Assembly: GCF_000482325.1 (NCBI RefSeq)
Contig: NZ_AXVA01000028.1
Span: forward strand, 1 to 56,381
Length of the DNA: 56,381 nt
Reading direction: 5' to 3'
Source of the DNA: Bacillus sp. UNC438CL73TsuS30
Lineage (GTDB): Bacteria; Bacillota; Bacilli; Bacillales; Cytobacillaceae
Every line of letters starts with the position of its first letter. Position 1 is the stretch's first letter. The position numbers and the translations under genes are program-made. The notes beneath the pieces are model-generated. The model worked only from the letters and a program-made list of their open reading frames with translations. It was not told the origin of the DNA and did not search any database. Of the stretch, positions 40,342 to 50,860 are shown one piece after another.

Positions 40342-41556
40342 TTAATCAAAATACTTTTCGCTAATTGAATAAATTATTGGACGTTCTCCCCTTTGACTAA
40401 TTACATCAAAGCTATCTAGTTCTTTTAAAACACTCCTAATAAACTGTGGGGATTTTTCAATAATTTCTGCCAATTCTCTTACAGTTAATCCTTTTTCATC
40501 AAGTGCAAAATAATAATTCTGTGCCAATATAAACATAACTTTTCTGCAACGTTCATCCAGTCGTTCGTCGCTATTAAGTCTTTCCCAAAGATCATCAAAT
40601 AGATTTATTTTTTCTTTAACTTGTAAAATCATTTCTTCTTGAGTTTCCGAAATGATGGTTAAAAAGTTTTCAATAAAATTATTCATTTCACCTTTGTTAG
40701 CAAAGCTATTAGTTATTTCAAATGATTTTAAATATTGATTTCTAAAATTATTACACCCTCTTGATAAAGAAAGAGCAGTTAATTCACTGCACTCATTATT
40801 AAGGTATAAGCTACTTATAAATCTGGACGTTCTTCCATTGCCATCGTAAAAAGGATGTATATATCCAAAATAATAATGTCCAACAGCGATTTTTATCAGA
40901 GCAGTAAAATCTCCATCGTTCATAAAATTAATTAATTGTTCGATTGACTCAATTATTTTATCCTCGGGAGTAATTCCTCTATGAATTATTTTTCCGGAAC
41001 CGCTTTTCTTATAAACGTAAGTCGCATCCACCCTAAACAATTTACCATCAGGAATCTCCTGTTTTTCTATTTCATCTTTTGTAATATCATCATAAATTTT
41101 TCTGACATCTTTAGGTTCATTTATTATTATCTTTTCATTACTAAGTAAATTAAAGTAAGTGGCAACCATGCTACTAAATCTAAGATCCGACTTTTTATCC
41201 AGACTCACTTCTCTAGCACTTCTAATGATTTCTTCTTTTGTACTTCTAACACCTTCTAAATCATTTGTGTTGTGAAGTTCATCGACCAACAATTCCATAA
41301 TTAAATTATGTTTTGCAATATCCGGTAATGCTCTACTTAATTTCAATAATTGATTATCCTGTTTATAAATCTTAACAATAAGTTCAGTTATGTGTTGAGT
41401 AGGTATATAATACAGCGAAAAATGCTCAGGCTGATCCATTGGCTTAATTTTAAATGGAAATTTCACTAAGCTTTCATAACTCTGTCTTTCTTTAAAAAAA
41501 TTATCAAATTCAGCACGATCTTTTTCTCTAAAAATTTTATATAAATGCCTAACCAT
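40342..41556 (-). CDS. Fic family protein with inhibitory helix and C-terminal winged helix
   Basis: A 404-aa protein. The Fic active-site motif HPFYDGNGRTSRF (about 235-247) is complete, so AMP transfer (or a related transfer) to a target protein is possible. The N-terminal half contains TNDLEG, fitting the inhibitory motif (S/T)xxxE(G/N) that keeps such enzymes autoinhibited. The C-terminal about 70 residues look like a winged helix (LTVRELAEIIEKSPQFIRSV). Single gene with no antitoxin partner, as expected for self-inhibited Fic proteins. Target unknown. ATG is near GGAGGGTAAGG. It lies in the AT-rich accessory island between integrase remnants. Confidence 0.88.
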   Translation of the reverse strand: MVRHLYKIFREKDRAEFDNFFKERQSYESLVKFPFKIKPMDQPEHFSLYYIPTQHITELIVKIYKQDNQLLKLSRALPDIAKHNLIMELLVDELHNTNDLEGVRSTKEEIIRSAREVSLDKKSDLRFSSMVATYFNLLSNEKIIINEPKDVRKIYDDITKDEIEKQEIPDGKLFRVDATYVYKKSGSGKIIHRGITPEDKIIESIEQLINFMNDGDFTALIKIAVGHYYFGYIHPFYDGNGRTSRFISSLYLNNECSELTALSLSRGCNNFRNQYLKSFEITNSFANKGEMNNFIENFLTIISETQEEMILQVKEKINLFDDLWERLNSDERLDERCRKVMFILAQNYYFALDEKGLTVRELAEIIEKSPQFIRSVLKELDSFDVISQRGERPIIYSISEKYFD

Positions 41557-41724
41557 GTTCCTTACCCTCCATTCCTGAAAGCTTTTTGTGTTAAATTATT
41601 ATTTATTTTTACACATTATATTACAACTTAAACAATAATGTTATAAAAAACTAAAAAAATATAACATAAATTTATATTTAAAATTTTGTTAAGCACAAAT
41701 AAACAGGATTTTGACCCTAAAAAA

Positions 41725-42122
41725 AGCAAAGCAGCCATATATTCTCCATGGGAAACATACAAGCCTTGGCAGCATGTCTAAATGTATCGACTAGTTATTT
41801 AATAGGAGAAGTAACATTAGGTAATGCAATAATGTATTTAAGGTTTATGAACCATTTAACGATTGAGGAATTAAGTAAAAAAAGTGGCATTTAGGAAGAT
41901 AAACTATCTCATGCAGAAGAAGGTACATATTTTTTTGATAATACAGAATTTAATTTATTAGGTCGGACATATGAAATTCCTAGTTTCGATTTAGAAAAAA
42001 TGACGGTATTGAATTGTATCCTGATTTTAAAAAAGAACATTATGGAACTATTATCCAAAGATCTTGTAGTGATCTGCATACTCTGCTAACCCAAAAAGAA
42101 GAAATCCATTGGAAAGAAAAAT
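41725..42122 (+). pseudogene. Degenerate XRE-family repressor
   Basis: Fragments in two plus-strand frames: SKAAIYSPWETYKP, then after a frameshift near 41765 LAACLNVSTSYLIGE, which together make an XRE helix-turn-helix. Next comes NHLTIEELSKKSGI, an in-frame TAG at 41892-41894, and EDKLSHAEEGTYFFDNTEF; a second shift near 42010 follows. Several disabling changes in a region of about 400 bp show decay. It resembles phage or ICE immunity repressors, and is next to an integrase remnant. Confidence 0.65.
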
Positions 42123-42267
42123 GTTGGAGCAGAGATTAAAGAAGTAAAGGAGCAACTTGGTCACGAAGATATAAAAACAACGATGACCATTTATACGCAT
42201 GTTACCCAAGGCAAAAAAGAAAAGACCTCCCAACAGTTCAGCAAACTGATGAAAGGTCTTCTCGAAT
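42123..42267 (+). pseudogene. C-terminal remnant of a tyrosine recombinase (phage/ICE integrase)
   Basis: The plus strand reads VKEQLGHEDIKTTMTIYTHV, containing the LGH box and the catalytic Tyr (IYTHV), followed by TQGKKEKTSQQFSKLMKGLL and a stop. The rest of the gene is missing. It ends about 100 bp from the groEL stop, marking an old integration at the 3' side of groEL. Confidence 0.8.
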
Positions 42268-42368
42268 GATTGGCTTTTTAGTTTTGTCCAGTCTTCCGAG
42301 CAATCTCGCGGACAAAATTTGCCCGCTATAGGTTAGAACGTTGATATAACTGGGTTTTCAGACCCTAA

Positions 42369-44000
<1,632 letters not shown>

Positions 44001-44048
44001 TCAAAAAACCTCCTCTGAATTTATAAAAACTATATTTTTTAATTTTCC

Positions 44049-44336
44049 TTATTCGCCGATAACAGCAAGGACATCGCTTTCACGTAGTAATAAATATTCT
44101 GTACCCTGGTATTTCACTTCTGTACCAGCATACTTTGAGAAGATAATACGATCGCCTACAGAAACTTCAAGTGCTACACGCTCGCCATTTTCAAGCACAC
44201 GGCCAGTACCTACGGCAACAACTTTTCCTTCCTGAGGCTTTTCTTTAGCTGAGTCTGGTAAAACAATACCGCTTGCAGTTTTTTCTTCTGATTCAACAAG
44301 CTCAATGACAATGCGATCACCTAATGGTCTTAACAA
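44049..44336 (-). CDS. groS: Co-chaperonin GroES
   Basis: A 95-aa lid of the GroEL cage, starting [20 protein letters not shown] with the mobile-loop segment [18 protein letters not shown]. The start is TTG at 44336, which fits the usual start MLKPLGDR and follows GAGGAGG with 9-nt spacing; an in-frame ATG further upstream (44384) overlaps the CIRCE operator and gives an unnatural N-terminal extension. Confidence 0.97.
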   Translation of the reverse strand: MLRPLGDRIVIELVESEEKTASGIVLPDSAKEKPQEGKVVAVGTGRVLENGERVALEVSVGDRIIFSKYAGTEVKYQGTEYLLLRESDVLAVIGE

Positions 44337-44377
44337 ATCAAACAACCTCCTCAAAAATATATGTAATTCTGACATTA

Positions 44378-44404
44378 TTAGCACTCCTCATACATGAGTG
44401 CTAA
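44378..44404. promoter_or_regulatory. CIRCE element (HrcA operator) of groESL
   Basis: TTAGCACTC-N9-GAGTGCTAA, a perfect match to the CIRCE consensus, 42 bp upstream of groES. Confidence 0.98.
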
Positions 44405-44414
44405 CACAATTATT

Positions 44415-44443
44415 ATAATAATGAATTTGACAATCTTTTGCAA
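44415..44443 (-). promoter_or_regulatory. groESL promoter (sigma-A)
   Basis: Minus strand TTGCAA, 17-bp spacer, TATTAT, with CIRCE covering the transcription start region. An overlapping TATAAT 3 bp downstream is an alternative -10. Confidence 0.7.
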
Positions 44444-44638
44444 GTTTGATGTATATATTTTTTAATAAAAAAATATAAAAACGAAAGTATTTTTGTACAA
44501 CCTTACAAGTATATGATACCAATGAAAATCTATACATTTCTTTTTAAAAAGTTTCTAAATTGAAACAAGACTGGTTTTAAGAGTAGAATGAAGAATACGC
44601 AGAAAATCTTTGAGTAGATGTTAAAAGGAGAGAATTAG

Positions 44639-45358
44639 TTGAAACGGGAATATTGGATAATCTTAATCGTTTATATTGCCATGCAATTTTCAAGTCTTGC
44701 AGGAGTCCCATTACTTATGTACGGCTTTAAATTATCCGGAATCAGCGGGAGGCTTGCAGTCCCAGTTTGGCTGGTGATCAGCTTTTCCTTAGCACTTATT
44801 ATTACGCTTATTATTTTACGGAAAGAAATGCGGAACAATCGGAATGAAAGAGGAACCTCTTTGGGTCTTTCGATTATCTGGGCATTTTTTGGTGTCTTCT
44901 TAGCACTCTTTGCACAAGCGATCGCAGCAAATATCGAACGGTTGATTGGTATCGAAATGGGCTCAGAGAACACAAAAGATATTATCCATATTATTGAGGA
45001 GTTCCCGCTTGCCATCCTGGTCAGTTCTATTTTCGGACCGATTTTAGAAGAAATCGTTTTTCGAAAGATTCTTTTCGGCACGCTGCATAAACGTTTTAAC
45101 TTTTTTATATCGGCCATCATTAGCTCGGTCATTTTTGCTTTAGCGCATATGGAACTGGAGCATATTCTCCTTTATTCCGCAATGGGCTTTACTTTCGCCT
45201 TTCTCTATGTAAGAACAAAACATATCTTAGTACCGATTTTTGCTCATGTGACAATGAATACAATGGTTGTCATTGTTCAATCCGCTTACAAAGACGATAT
45301 TGAAAGATTAATCCGGGATGCAGAGTCGATGCAAAACTTTATCGGAGGATTTTTATGA
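44639..45358 (+). CDS. ydiL: CPBP intramembrane metalloprotease YdiL
   Basis: A 239-aa membrane protein with about 6-7 helices and the Abi/CPBP motifs: EEIVFRKILFG (EExxxR), FALAHME (FxxxH) and HVTMN (HxxxN), the metal-binding residues of this protease family. Substrate unknown. The start is TTG at 44639 behind AAAAGGAGAG. Divergent from groESL and overlapping ydiK by 4 bp, as in B. subtilis. Confidence 0.93.
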   Translation: MKREYWIILIVYIAMQFSSLAGVPLLMYGFKLSGISGRLAVPVWLVISFSLALIITLIILRKEMRNNRNERGTSLGLSIIWAFFGVFLALFAQAIAANIERLIGIEMGSENTKDIIHIIEEFPLAILVSSIFGPILEEIVFRKILFGTLHKRFNFFISAIISSVIFALAHMELEHILLYSAMGFTFAFLYVRTKHILVPIFAHVTMNTMVVIVQSAYKDDIERLIRDAESMQNFIGGFL

Positions 45359-45555
45359 GACGTTCACCCTTGTTTTCCAGCGTGATTTACTTCCTGCTCG
45401 GAAGTTTATTTACATATTTCGCCATTCATGATGTAAATCAAAATGGCTGGGGATTTTTTAGCTATCTGCTTGTCATATTAGCCACATTTGATTTCGGCTC
45501 CAGCCTTAAATTATTTTTCTTTTATATGAAGTATAAGGATCAGTTGAAAAAATAA
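45355..45555 (+). CDS. ydiK: Small membrane protein YdiK (DUF4305)
   Basis: A 66-aa protein with two membrane helices (LFSSVIYFLLGSLFTYFAI and a second around 33-55). It overlaps ydiL by 4 bp, so it is coupled to it. Role unknown; pairing with ydiL is conserved in Bacillus. Confidence 0.85.
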   Translation: MRRSPLFSSVIYFLLGSLFTYFAIHDVNQNGWGFFSYLLVILATFDFGSSLKLFFFYMKYKDQLKK

Positions 45556-45559
45556 AAAA

Positions 45560-45596
45560 GGTTGCCCCAAATTTTGTTTGGGACAACTTTTTTTAA
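45560..45596 (+). terminator. Terminator after ydiK
   Basis: GTTGCCCCAAA / TTTGGGACAAC stem (one mismatch) with a run of seven T. Confidence 0.88.
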
Positions 45597-45663
45597 TAGA
45601 AAATAGACGTTTCTGTGGTGTAATAAACTAGTAATTTCGATAACGTTTTTCCGGCAGAAAATT

Positions 45664-45736
45664 TTTATCTGCGATAAAATGAACTTTATCTGCGATAAGC
45701 GCCATTTTATCTGCGTTCCTCTCCCCTTTATCTGCG
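45664..45736. repeat. 21-bp-period tandem array, core TTTATCTGCG (4 units)
   Basis: Copies start at 45664, 45685, 45706 and 45727, exactly 21 bp apart, the first two extended to TTTATCTGCGATAA. A TTTTTCCGGCAGAAAA element lies one period upstream. It is in the gap between the convergent ydiK and drug-exporter genes. Confidence 0.9.
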
Positions 45737-45748
45737 TATCGATTTTTC

Positions 45749-47269
45749 TCAAATTTCTCTTTCAGCGTCAACTTCCTTTTTCAACACCATCTGTTCTTTC
45801 CCCATCGTAAAAATGAGAAGAAACGCTATTCCCGCCGGGACGAGAGCCCATGTAAAGGTTTGAACAATAGAACTTGAGAGGGCCTCAGTGATTTTTTCTA
45901 AAATTTGCGGCGGTATGTGACTTCGCGCTTGCTCTTGCAATAATGCACGTGAATCACCAAATCCGTCTTTTGGCATTGGACCCATTCCAGCAAAAGCATC
46001 TTCTAGATTTCCTTTAAAGCTATTCCGCTGAATCGAACCAAAAATCGTAATTCCAATCGTCATCCCCAAGGAGCGGATAAAGTTGCTTGTGGAGGTTGCA
46101 GAGCCCCTCTGCTGCATTCCAAACGGATGGATCGCCGCCATGCTTAACACGGAGAAAGAAAATCCCACTCCAAAACCAATGATAACCATATAAAGGGTAA
46201 GTACCCATCTGCTTGTATCAACAGTTAAGGTGCTTAATAATAAAATCCCTGCTATTAAAATCACACCAGATAAAAACATGATATTGCGATAGCTTAACTT
46301 CGTGGTTAAAAAACCACCGACTTGTGCCGTCACCACCGACCCAAGCATCATCGGCAAGAGGATTAACCCTGAATTGGTAGCACTTCCGCCATAAACGCCT
46401 TGGACAAAAATTGGTATATATACAGTTGCTGCCATAAACGAAGCTCCATAAAATAAACCAACTAGCGTACTGCCGGCAAAAAGGCGATGCCTAAACATCG
46501 TGAACGAAATAATTGGGTCCTTTGCCCTCGTCTCCACAAACAAAAAGATGAGAAACAGGACCGTAAATCCGATAAATAAACTTATTATCGTACCTGAATT
46601 CCAATCATATTTCTGTCCCCCAAGCTCAAGAGCAAACATTAAGCAGACAACGGCACCAATCAATGTAACAGCGCCCCACCAATCAATCGCCTGCTTTTGA
46701 TGAATGGGAGATTCCTTATAGAAGGCAATGATAAAAATAAACGAGAGAATCCCAAGCGGCAAATTGATATAGAAAATCCAATGCCAGCTAATATGGTCGG
46801 TAATATACGCCCCTAACAGGGGTCCAAAAATACTGGAGAGACCAAAAACTGCTCCGAACAGTCCGCCCATTTTCCCGCGCCTTTCGGGAGGAAACAAGTC
46901 AAACATAATGGTAAACGCGATCGGTACAAGTGCACCGCCGCCGACTCCCTGAATCGCGCGATACACACTTAATTGGGTAATTGTTTCTGCTGTCCCACAT
47001 AAAATCGAACCAGCCATAAACATAATCAACCCCATGATAAAAAACCTTTTCCGACCATACATGTCCGACAATTTACCGAATATCGGCATCCCTGCCATCT
47101 CCGCTACCATATAGGCGGATACCACCCATACAAAGTTCTCAAGCCCTCCGAGGTCGCCGACAATCGTTGGCATTGCCGTTACAACAATGGTATTATCCAT
47201 TGATGCCATCAATATTCCGAGCAGCAGACCGGCTACCACAAATCCTAATTTATTATTTTTCGCTACCAT
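45749..47269 (-). CDS. DHA2-type MFS drug exporter (EmrB/QacA, 14 helices)
   Basis: A 506-aa transporter with 14 predicted helices. The N-terminal motif MDNTIVVTAMPTIVGDLGG and GKLSDMYGRKRFF identify the DHA2 exporters (LmrB, Mdr, YhcA). Substrates are usually toxic lipophilic compounds. It starts 11 nt after the bactofilin gene behind AAAGGAG, so it is last in the yhbD-bactofilin operon. Confidence 0.9.
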   Translation of the reverse strand: MVAKNNKLGFVVAGLLLGILMASMDNTIVVTAMPTIVGDLGGLENFVWVVSAYMVAEMAGMPIFGKLSDMYGRKRFFIMGLIMFMAGSILCGTAETITQLSVYRAIQGVGGGALVPIAFTIMFDLFPPERRGKMGGLFGAVFGLSSIFGPLLGAYITDHISWHWIFYINLPLGILSFIFIIAFYKESPIHQKQAIDWWGAVTLIGAVVCLMFALELGGQKYDWNSGTIISLFIGFTVLFLIFLFVETRAKDPIISFTMFRHRLFAGSTLVGLFYGASFMAATVYIPIFVQGVYGGSATNSGLILLPMMLGSVVTAQVGGFLTTKLSYRNIMFLSGVILIAGILLLSTLTVDTSRWVLTLYMVIIGFGVGFSFSVLSMAAIHPFGMQQRGSATSTSNFIRSLGMTIGITIFGSIQRNSFKGNLEDAFAGMGPMPKDGFGDSRALLQEQARSHIPPQILEKITEALSSSIVQTFTWALVPAGIAFLLIFTMGKEQMVLKKEVDAEREI

Positions 47270-47280
47270 CCCATTCTCCT

Positions 47281-47991
47281 TTAAATCTTCTTTGACGTTT
47301 TTACTGTTGCATTTGAATCTTGCATAAAATCATCTTTATACTCTACCAATCCGATTGTGCAGCCGGGCCCAATTTTAACCGTATTTCCTCTCACAATTTC
47401 CGCCTTCGTATTCTCTAAATAAAGGTCGTCTCCTTCAATCACCTTTGCTATAAGGCTACCTTCCTCACCTACAAAAGGTAAAAGAGAGTTTCTTTTTCTT
47501 TTTATCGTGATTTTCCCGCCGCCGATTTCCTCCGCACGGCTTTCCCCGAACCGTAAGGAAATTTTAATCGTATCAGCATTTAATAGCCCTTTGATTTCAA
47601 AGCCGCCACTTGAATCGAACGTTTCATATTCAACATCGCCCGCAACTGCAATACTGCCTTTAATATTGGCTATATCACCATTAAGATCTTCTCCAACCTC
47701 AAGTGTTCCCAAGATTTTTATTTTCTTCAAATAAGCTTTGCCGCCAATTTCCATTGTACCCATTACCAGCAAATCTTCTACCTCAGCATTCCCTTTTACC
47801 TCTGCCTCACCTAAAACCTTCATCGAACCTGTTTTGAGATTTTCCGCAACCTCTGTTGTTCCATAAACCTTAAACACGGAAGCTTCAACATCATCAACGA
47901 TCGTACCCTCACCGCGGACACTGATTTTATCATATCGTCCGCCGGGATAGCTCCCGGAGCCATTAATAATGAGATTTTCTTTACTTTTCAT
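47281..47991 (-). CDS. bacF: Bactofilin-like protein (YhbF/BacF type)
   Basis: A 236-aa protein built of short beta-helical repeats (GEAEVKGNAEVEDLLVMGT and similar), as in polymer-forming bactofilins. In B. subtilis YhbE and YhbF (BacE, BacF) affect flagellum formation. It is paralogous to the preceding gene (18-nt gap), sharing the NLIINGSG and VIEGDDLYLENTKAEIVRGN segments. Which of the pair is BacE or BacF is assigned by order only. Confidence 0.8.
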   Translation of the reverse strand: MKSKENLIINGSGSYPGGRYDKISVRGEGTIVDDVEASVFKVYGTTEVAENLKTGSMKVLGEAEVKGNAEVEDLLVMGTMEIGGKAYLKKIKILGTLEVGEDLNGDIANIKGSIAVAGDVEYETFDSSGGFEIKGLLNADTIKISLRFGESRAEEIGGGKITIKRKRNSLLPFVGEEGSLIAKVIEGDDLYLENTKAEIVRGNTVKIGPGCTIGLVEYKDDFMQDSNATVKTSKKI

Positions 47992-48009
47992 CTCCCTTAT
48001 CCCCCCTGA

Positions 48010-48726
48010 TTACATTTTTTTGCTTTCGCCTACAACAGCACTTGGATCAATTGATAATTCATCTGTATATTCAACAACATCAATTTCACAATTTTGGCCA
48101 ATGGTTACATGGTTTCCCCTCACTACCGCAGCCTTCGTATTTTCAAGGTGGATCGTATCGCCCTCAATGACTTCCACCCTTAATTGAGTTTGAAAAAGGG
48201 ATTTAAATAACCCCAGCCAAGACGGCTTATATTTCACAACAATCGATTGCCCGCCAATTTCCTTCGCCTGGCATTCTCCAAAAATCTTAATATCCACTTC
48301 ATCGGCATTTAACAGGCCGCCAATCGTAAACATGGATTCAGCCTTGAAAAGTTCTGCCTCACAATCCTCTCCCACTGTCAGCTTTCCTTTTACCTTTATT
48401 TCTTCTGCTTTGACTTTACCGCCAACAGAAGCTTTTCCTGAAACCTTGAGTTTTTCAACTAATAGGTTTTTTTCAATCTTTGCAGTGCCATCAATAGAAA
48501 GGTCTTTAGCCGCAACGGTTCCACCTATTTTGGCCATCCCATTAATTTTGGCAATTTCAGTATTGATGTTTCCTTTTACCGTCCCTGTTCCATTACATTC
48601 AAATCCCTTACATTCGACATCGCTGTTCACCGTTCCCTTTCCGTTGAGTGTTACCTGATGAAACTGACCGCCATTCGATGCCCCGAAGCCATTTATAACT
48701 AGGTCTCCCCTTTTTTGCATCTCCAT
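48010..48726 (-). CDS. bacE: Bactofilin-like protein (YhbE/BacE type)
   Basis: A 238-aa protein with repeated beta-rungs (GKASVGGKVKAEEIKVKGKL). It starts at ATG 48726, 7 nt after AAAGGAG; an ATG 6 nt upstream is too close to that site. Paralogous to the next gene; both lack membrane segments. Expected to form cytoplasmic polymers or a membrane-associated scaffold. Second gene of the yhbD operon. Confidence 0.8.
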   Translation of the reverse strand: MEMQKRGDLVINGFGASNGGQFHQVTLNGKGTVNSDVECKGFECNGTGTVKGNINTEIAKINGMAKIGGTVAAKDLSIDGTAKIEKNLLVEKLKVSGKASVGGKVKAEEIKVKGKLTVGEDCEAELFKAESMFTIGGLLNADEVDIKIFGECQAKEIGGQSIVVKYKPSWLGLFKSLFQTQLRVEVIEGDTIHLENTKAAVVRGNHVTIGQNCEIDVVEYTDELSIDPSAVVGESKKM

Positions 48727-48738
48727 TCCCATTCTCCT

Positions 48739-49362
48739 TTATAATAATTTCGATTTCATTTCTTCCATACAGGCCATTAGCGACAGCTGAGCAACAATTT
48801 TCATTCCTCGTTCAAAATGAAAGGACTCTGTATTGATTAACAAAAGACAGGAGGATACCCCCAGCTTTCTAGTAATCACCAGTTCGGCACTTTTTTGCTT
48901 GATCATTGTTGCTTGATCCTTTAATACCTGGAGTACCATTTTTCCTTCTTCGAGATTAATTTCACCTGATTGCAACAGCTTTTCTAACACAAACACTTCA
49001 AGCATTCTTGAAAAATTAAATTGTAAATTTCCATTTTCATTCTCTAAGTAAAAATTGATAACCGTTTCTGAAACAATGTTACGTTCCATTAAGTCAGCTT
49101 TTGTTAAATTTAGGTCAGATATATTAGGAGAAAACATATCGGCAAGTTCATCTAGTGATAGATTTTCTTTCATCGTTTGAATTTTATTGATTCGATCTAA
49201 GATTTTTTCTTTTGGAAAAAAGGTTTCCTGTCCGGTAAACGTTGATTTCCGGATAAACCAATCCTCCGGGATCAAGTCCTTCCGTTTCCACCTATACAAC
49301 TGCCCATAGGAGATTCCTGCTAATTCCAGTAAATCCTTCTTCGATATTAACTCCTCGTTCAT
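48739..49362 (-). CDS. yhbD: YhbD-type regulator (MerR-like HTH)
   Basis: A 207-aa protein: N-terminal MerR-like helix-turn-helix (SKKDLLELAGISYGQLYRWK), then a helical region. It is the gene conserved directly before the bactofilin pair in B. subtilis (YhbD). ATG 49362 follows GGAAGGGG with 8-nt spacing. A perfect 19-bp palindrome lies 30 bp upstream and is its likely operator. First gene of a four-gene operon ending in a drug exporter. Confidence 0.82.
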   Translation of the reverse strand: MNEELISKKDLLELAGISYGQLYRWKRKDLIPEDWFIRKSTFTGQETFFPKEKILDRINKIQTMKENLSLDELADMFSPNISDLNLTKADLMERNIVSETVINFYLENENGNLQFNFSRMLEVFVLEKLLQSGEINLEEGKMVLQVLKDQATMIKQKSAELVITRKLGVSSCLLLINTESFHFERGMKIVAQLSLMACMEEMKSKLL

Positions 49363-49391
49363 TGTAAAGACCCCTTCCTTATTACCAATGT

Positions 49392-49410
49392 AACATAACA
49401 CTGTTATGTT
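49392..49410. promoter_or_regulatory. Perfect palindrome AACATAACA-C-TGTTATGTT, probable YhbD operator
   Basis: A 9+1+9 inverted repeat just upstream of yhbD. MerR-type regulators bind such symmetric sites within their own promoters. Inferred from position. Confidence 0.6.
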
Positions 49411-49433
49411 GTAAAGGCGGCCATGTTTTATAA

Positions 49434-49466
49434 ATAAAAAAACCTTCCCATTGTCATGGAAAGGTT
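49434..49466 (-). terminator. Terminator after rex
   Basis: AACCTTCCCAT / ATGGAAAGGTT stem followed by TTTTTT on the minus strand. Confidence 0.88.
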
Positions 49467-49477
49467 GATTCTCAAAT

Positions 49478-50131
49478 TTATTCTGCTATTTCCGTTGTTG
49501 GATAATGCTTTAAAAAGTAAACAAGTGATTGAAGCTCTACAGCAAGGTCGATGTGATGAACCCTGATGGAAGATGGTATATTTAATCGGGCAGGTGTGAA
49601 ATTTAAGATTCCTTTCACCTCAGCACTCACAAGCCGGTCTGTAATGATCTGCGCCACTGGAGCGGGAACGGTTAGAATCGCAACCTGAACATTTTCCTCC
49701 GTAATATACTTCTCTAAATCATCCATATGATAGACCGGGACATCCCCGATGGTCGTACCCATTTTATTTGGGTCCACATCAAAAGCGCATGTAATTTTTG
49801 TATTATTATTTTTTAAAAAATTATAGTTTAAAAATGCTGTTCCAAGATTACCAACGCCGATTAATGCAACCTTTGTTAATTCATCCTGGTCCAATGTCTT
49901 TCGGAAAAAGGTTAGTAAATAATTCACATTGTAGCCATAACCTTTTTTCCCAAGGGCGCCAAAATAGGAAAAATCCCTGCGGATTGTTGCTGAATCCACT
50001 TTTACCGCTTCACTTAATTCTGCTGAGGAAACTCTCTGTTTCCCTGAAGCATACAGATTTTGAATAAATCGATAATATAAGGGTAGTCGCTTTGCTGTTG
50101 CTTGTGGAATTTTCATTGTTTCGTTTGTCAT
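49478..50131 (-). CDS. rex: Redox-sensing transcriptional repressor Rex
   Basis: A 217-aa repressor that senses the NADH/NAD ratio. N-terminal winged helix ([20 protein letters not shown]), then a Rossmann NAD-binding domain with GVGNLGTAF and ILNFTPARL; the C-terminal swapped helix ends in [16 protein letters not shown]. Nearly identical in layout to B. subtilis Rex. ATG 50131 has GGAGG very close (3 nt); the alternative ATG 15 nt later is too far. It follows moaC as in B. subtilis, but the tatAY-tatCY genes that follow rex there are absent. Confidence 0.96.
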   Translation of the reverse strand: MTNETMKIPQATAKRLPLYYRFIQNLYASGKQRVSSAELSEAVKVDSATIRRDFSYFGALGKKGYGYNVNYLLTFFRKTLDQDELTKVALIGVGNLGTAFLNYNFLKNNNTKITCAFDVDPNKMGTTIGDVPVYHMDDLEKYITEENVQVAILTVPAPVAQIITDRLVSAEVKGILNFTPARLNIPSSIRVHHIDLAVELQSLVYFLKHYPTTEIAE

Positions 50132-50181
50132 ATTCCTCCTGCACCCCCGCATAAATAATTTCGTTCATATTTAAAAAAACA

Positions 50182-50670
50182 TTAGTTCTTTCTTTTAAAA
50201 TCGCCGTTTTTACCGCCGGTTTTTTCTACTAAATAAGTCGGTCCAATCACCATGCCCTTATCAATTGCCTTACACATATCATAGACGGTCAGCGCACAAG
50301 CAGATGCAGCTGTTAGCGCTTCCATTTCAACACCTGTATTCCCTTTTGTTTTAACGGATACGGCAATACCTAATTTAAACATCTCTTGCTGATCAGGTTC
50401 CCAGGAAAAAGAAATATTCACCCCTGTTAATGGAATCGGATGACACATCGGAATAATGTCCCATGTCTTTTTGGCCGCCATAATACCGGCAACCTGTGCT
50501 ACTGCCAGGACATCTCCTTTTTTCATCTCATTGTGGGTAATTTTATCAAATATTTCTTTACTGACGGTAATACTGGAATGAGCTAATGCGGTGCGGGCAG
50601 TCTCCGGTTTATCACTAACGTCCACCATTTTTGCTCTGCCCTCTTCATTAAAGTGAGTAAATTCTGCCAT
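50182..50670 (-). CDS. moaC: Cyclic pyranopterin monophosphate synthase MoaC
   Basis: A 162-aa enzyme of molybdenum cofactor synthesis, acting after MoaA to make cPMP. Family motifs: [28 protein letters not shown] and [10 protein letters not shown]. Length matches the family. RBS AAAGGAGG. Divergent from ydiF and upstream of rex. Confidence 0.97.
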   Translation of the reverse strand: MAEFTHFNEEGRAKMVDVSDKPETARTALAHSSITVSKEIFDKITHNEMKKGDVLAVAQVAGIMAAKKTWDIIPMCHPIPLTGVNISFSWEPDQQEMFKLGIAVSVKTKGNTGVEMEALTAASACALTVYDMCKAIDKGMVIGPTYLVEKTGGKNGDFKRKN

Positions 50671-50803
50671 ATAAAAATTCCTCCTTTCAAATCATACACT
50701 ATTTTTCAGTCTATGTGTGTGAAACTTTGAGCGAATCATTCCTATATTTTTAACATTTTCCCAACATTTTGGGCCAAAGCACCCCTTTACGGCCTGCGTT
50801 TTA

Positions 50804-50832
50804 TTGCCGACACTCTAGGAATACGGTACACT
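50804..50832 (+). promoter_or_regulatory. ydiF promoter (sigma-A)
   Basis: TTGCCG, 17-bp spacer, TACACT, about 30 bp upstream of the ydiF start. Confidence 0.6.
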
Positions 50833-50860
50833 ATTTCTATGTAATAGAGGTGAAAAAACA

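Noticed and set aside
42051..42233. Minus-strand ORF of 60 codons
   Set aside because: Antisense to the integrase remnant, no ribosome binding site.
45540..45752. Minus-strand ORF with a repeated Q-I-K heptad
   Set aside because: The heptad is simply the 21-bp repeat read in frame; no ribosome binding site, and it runs across a terminator.
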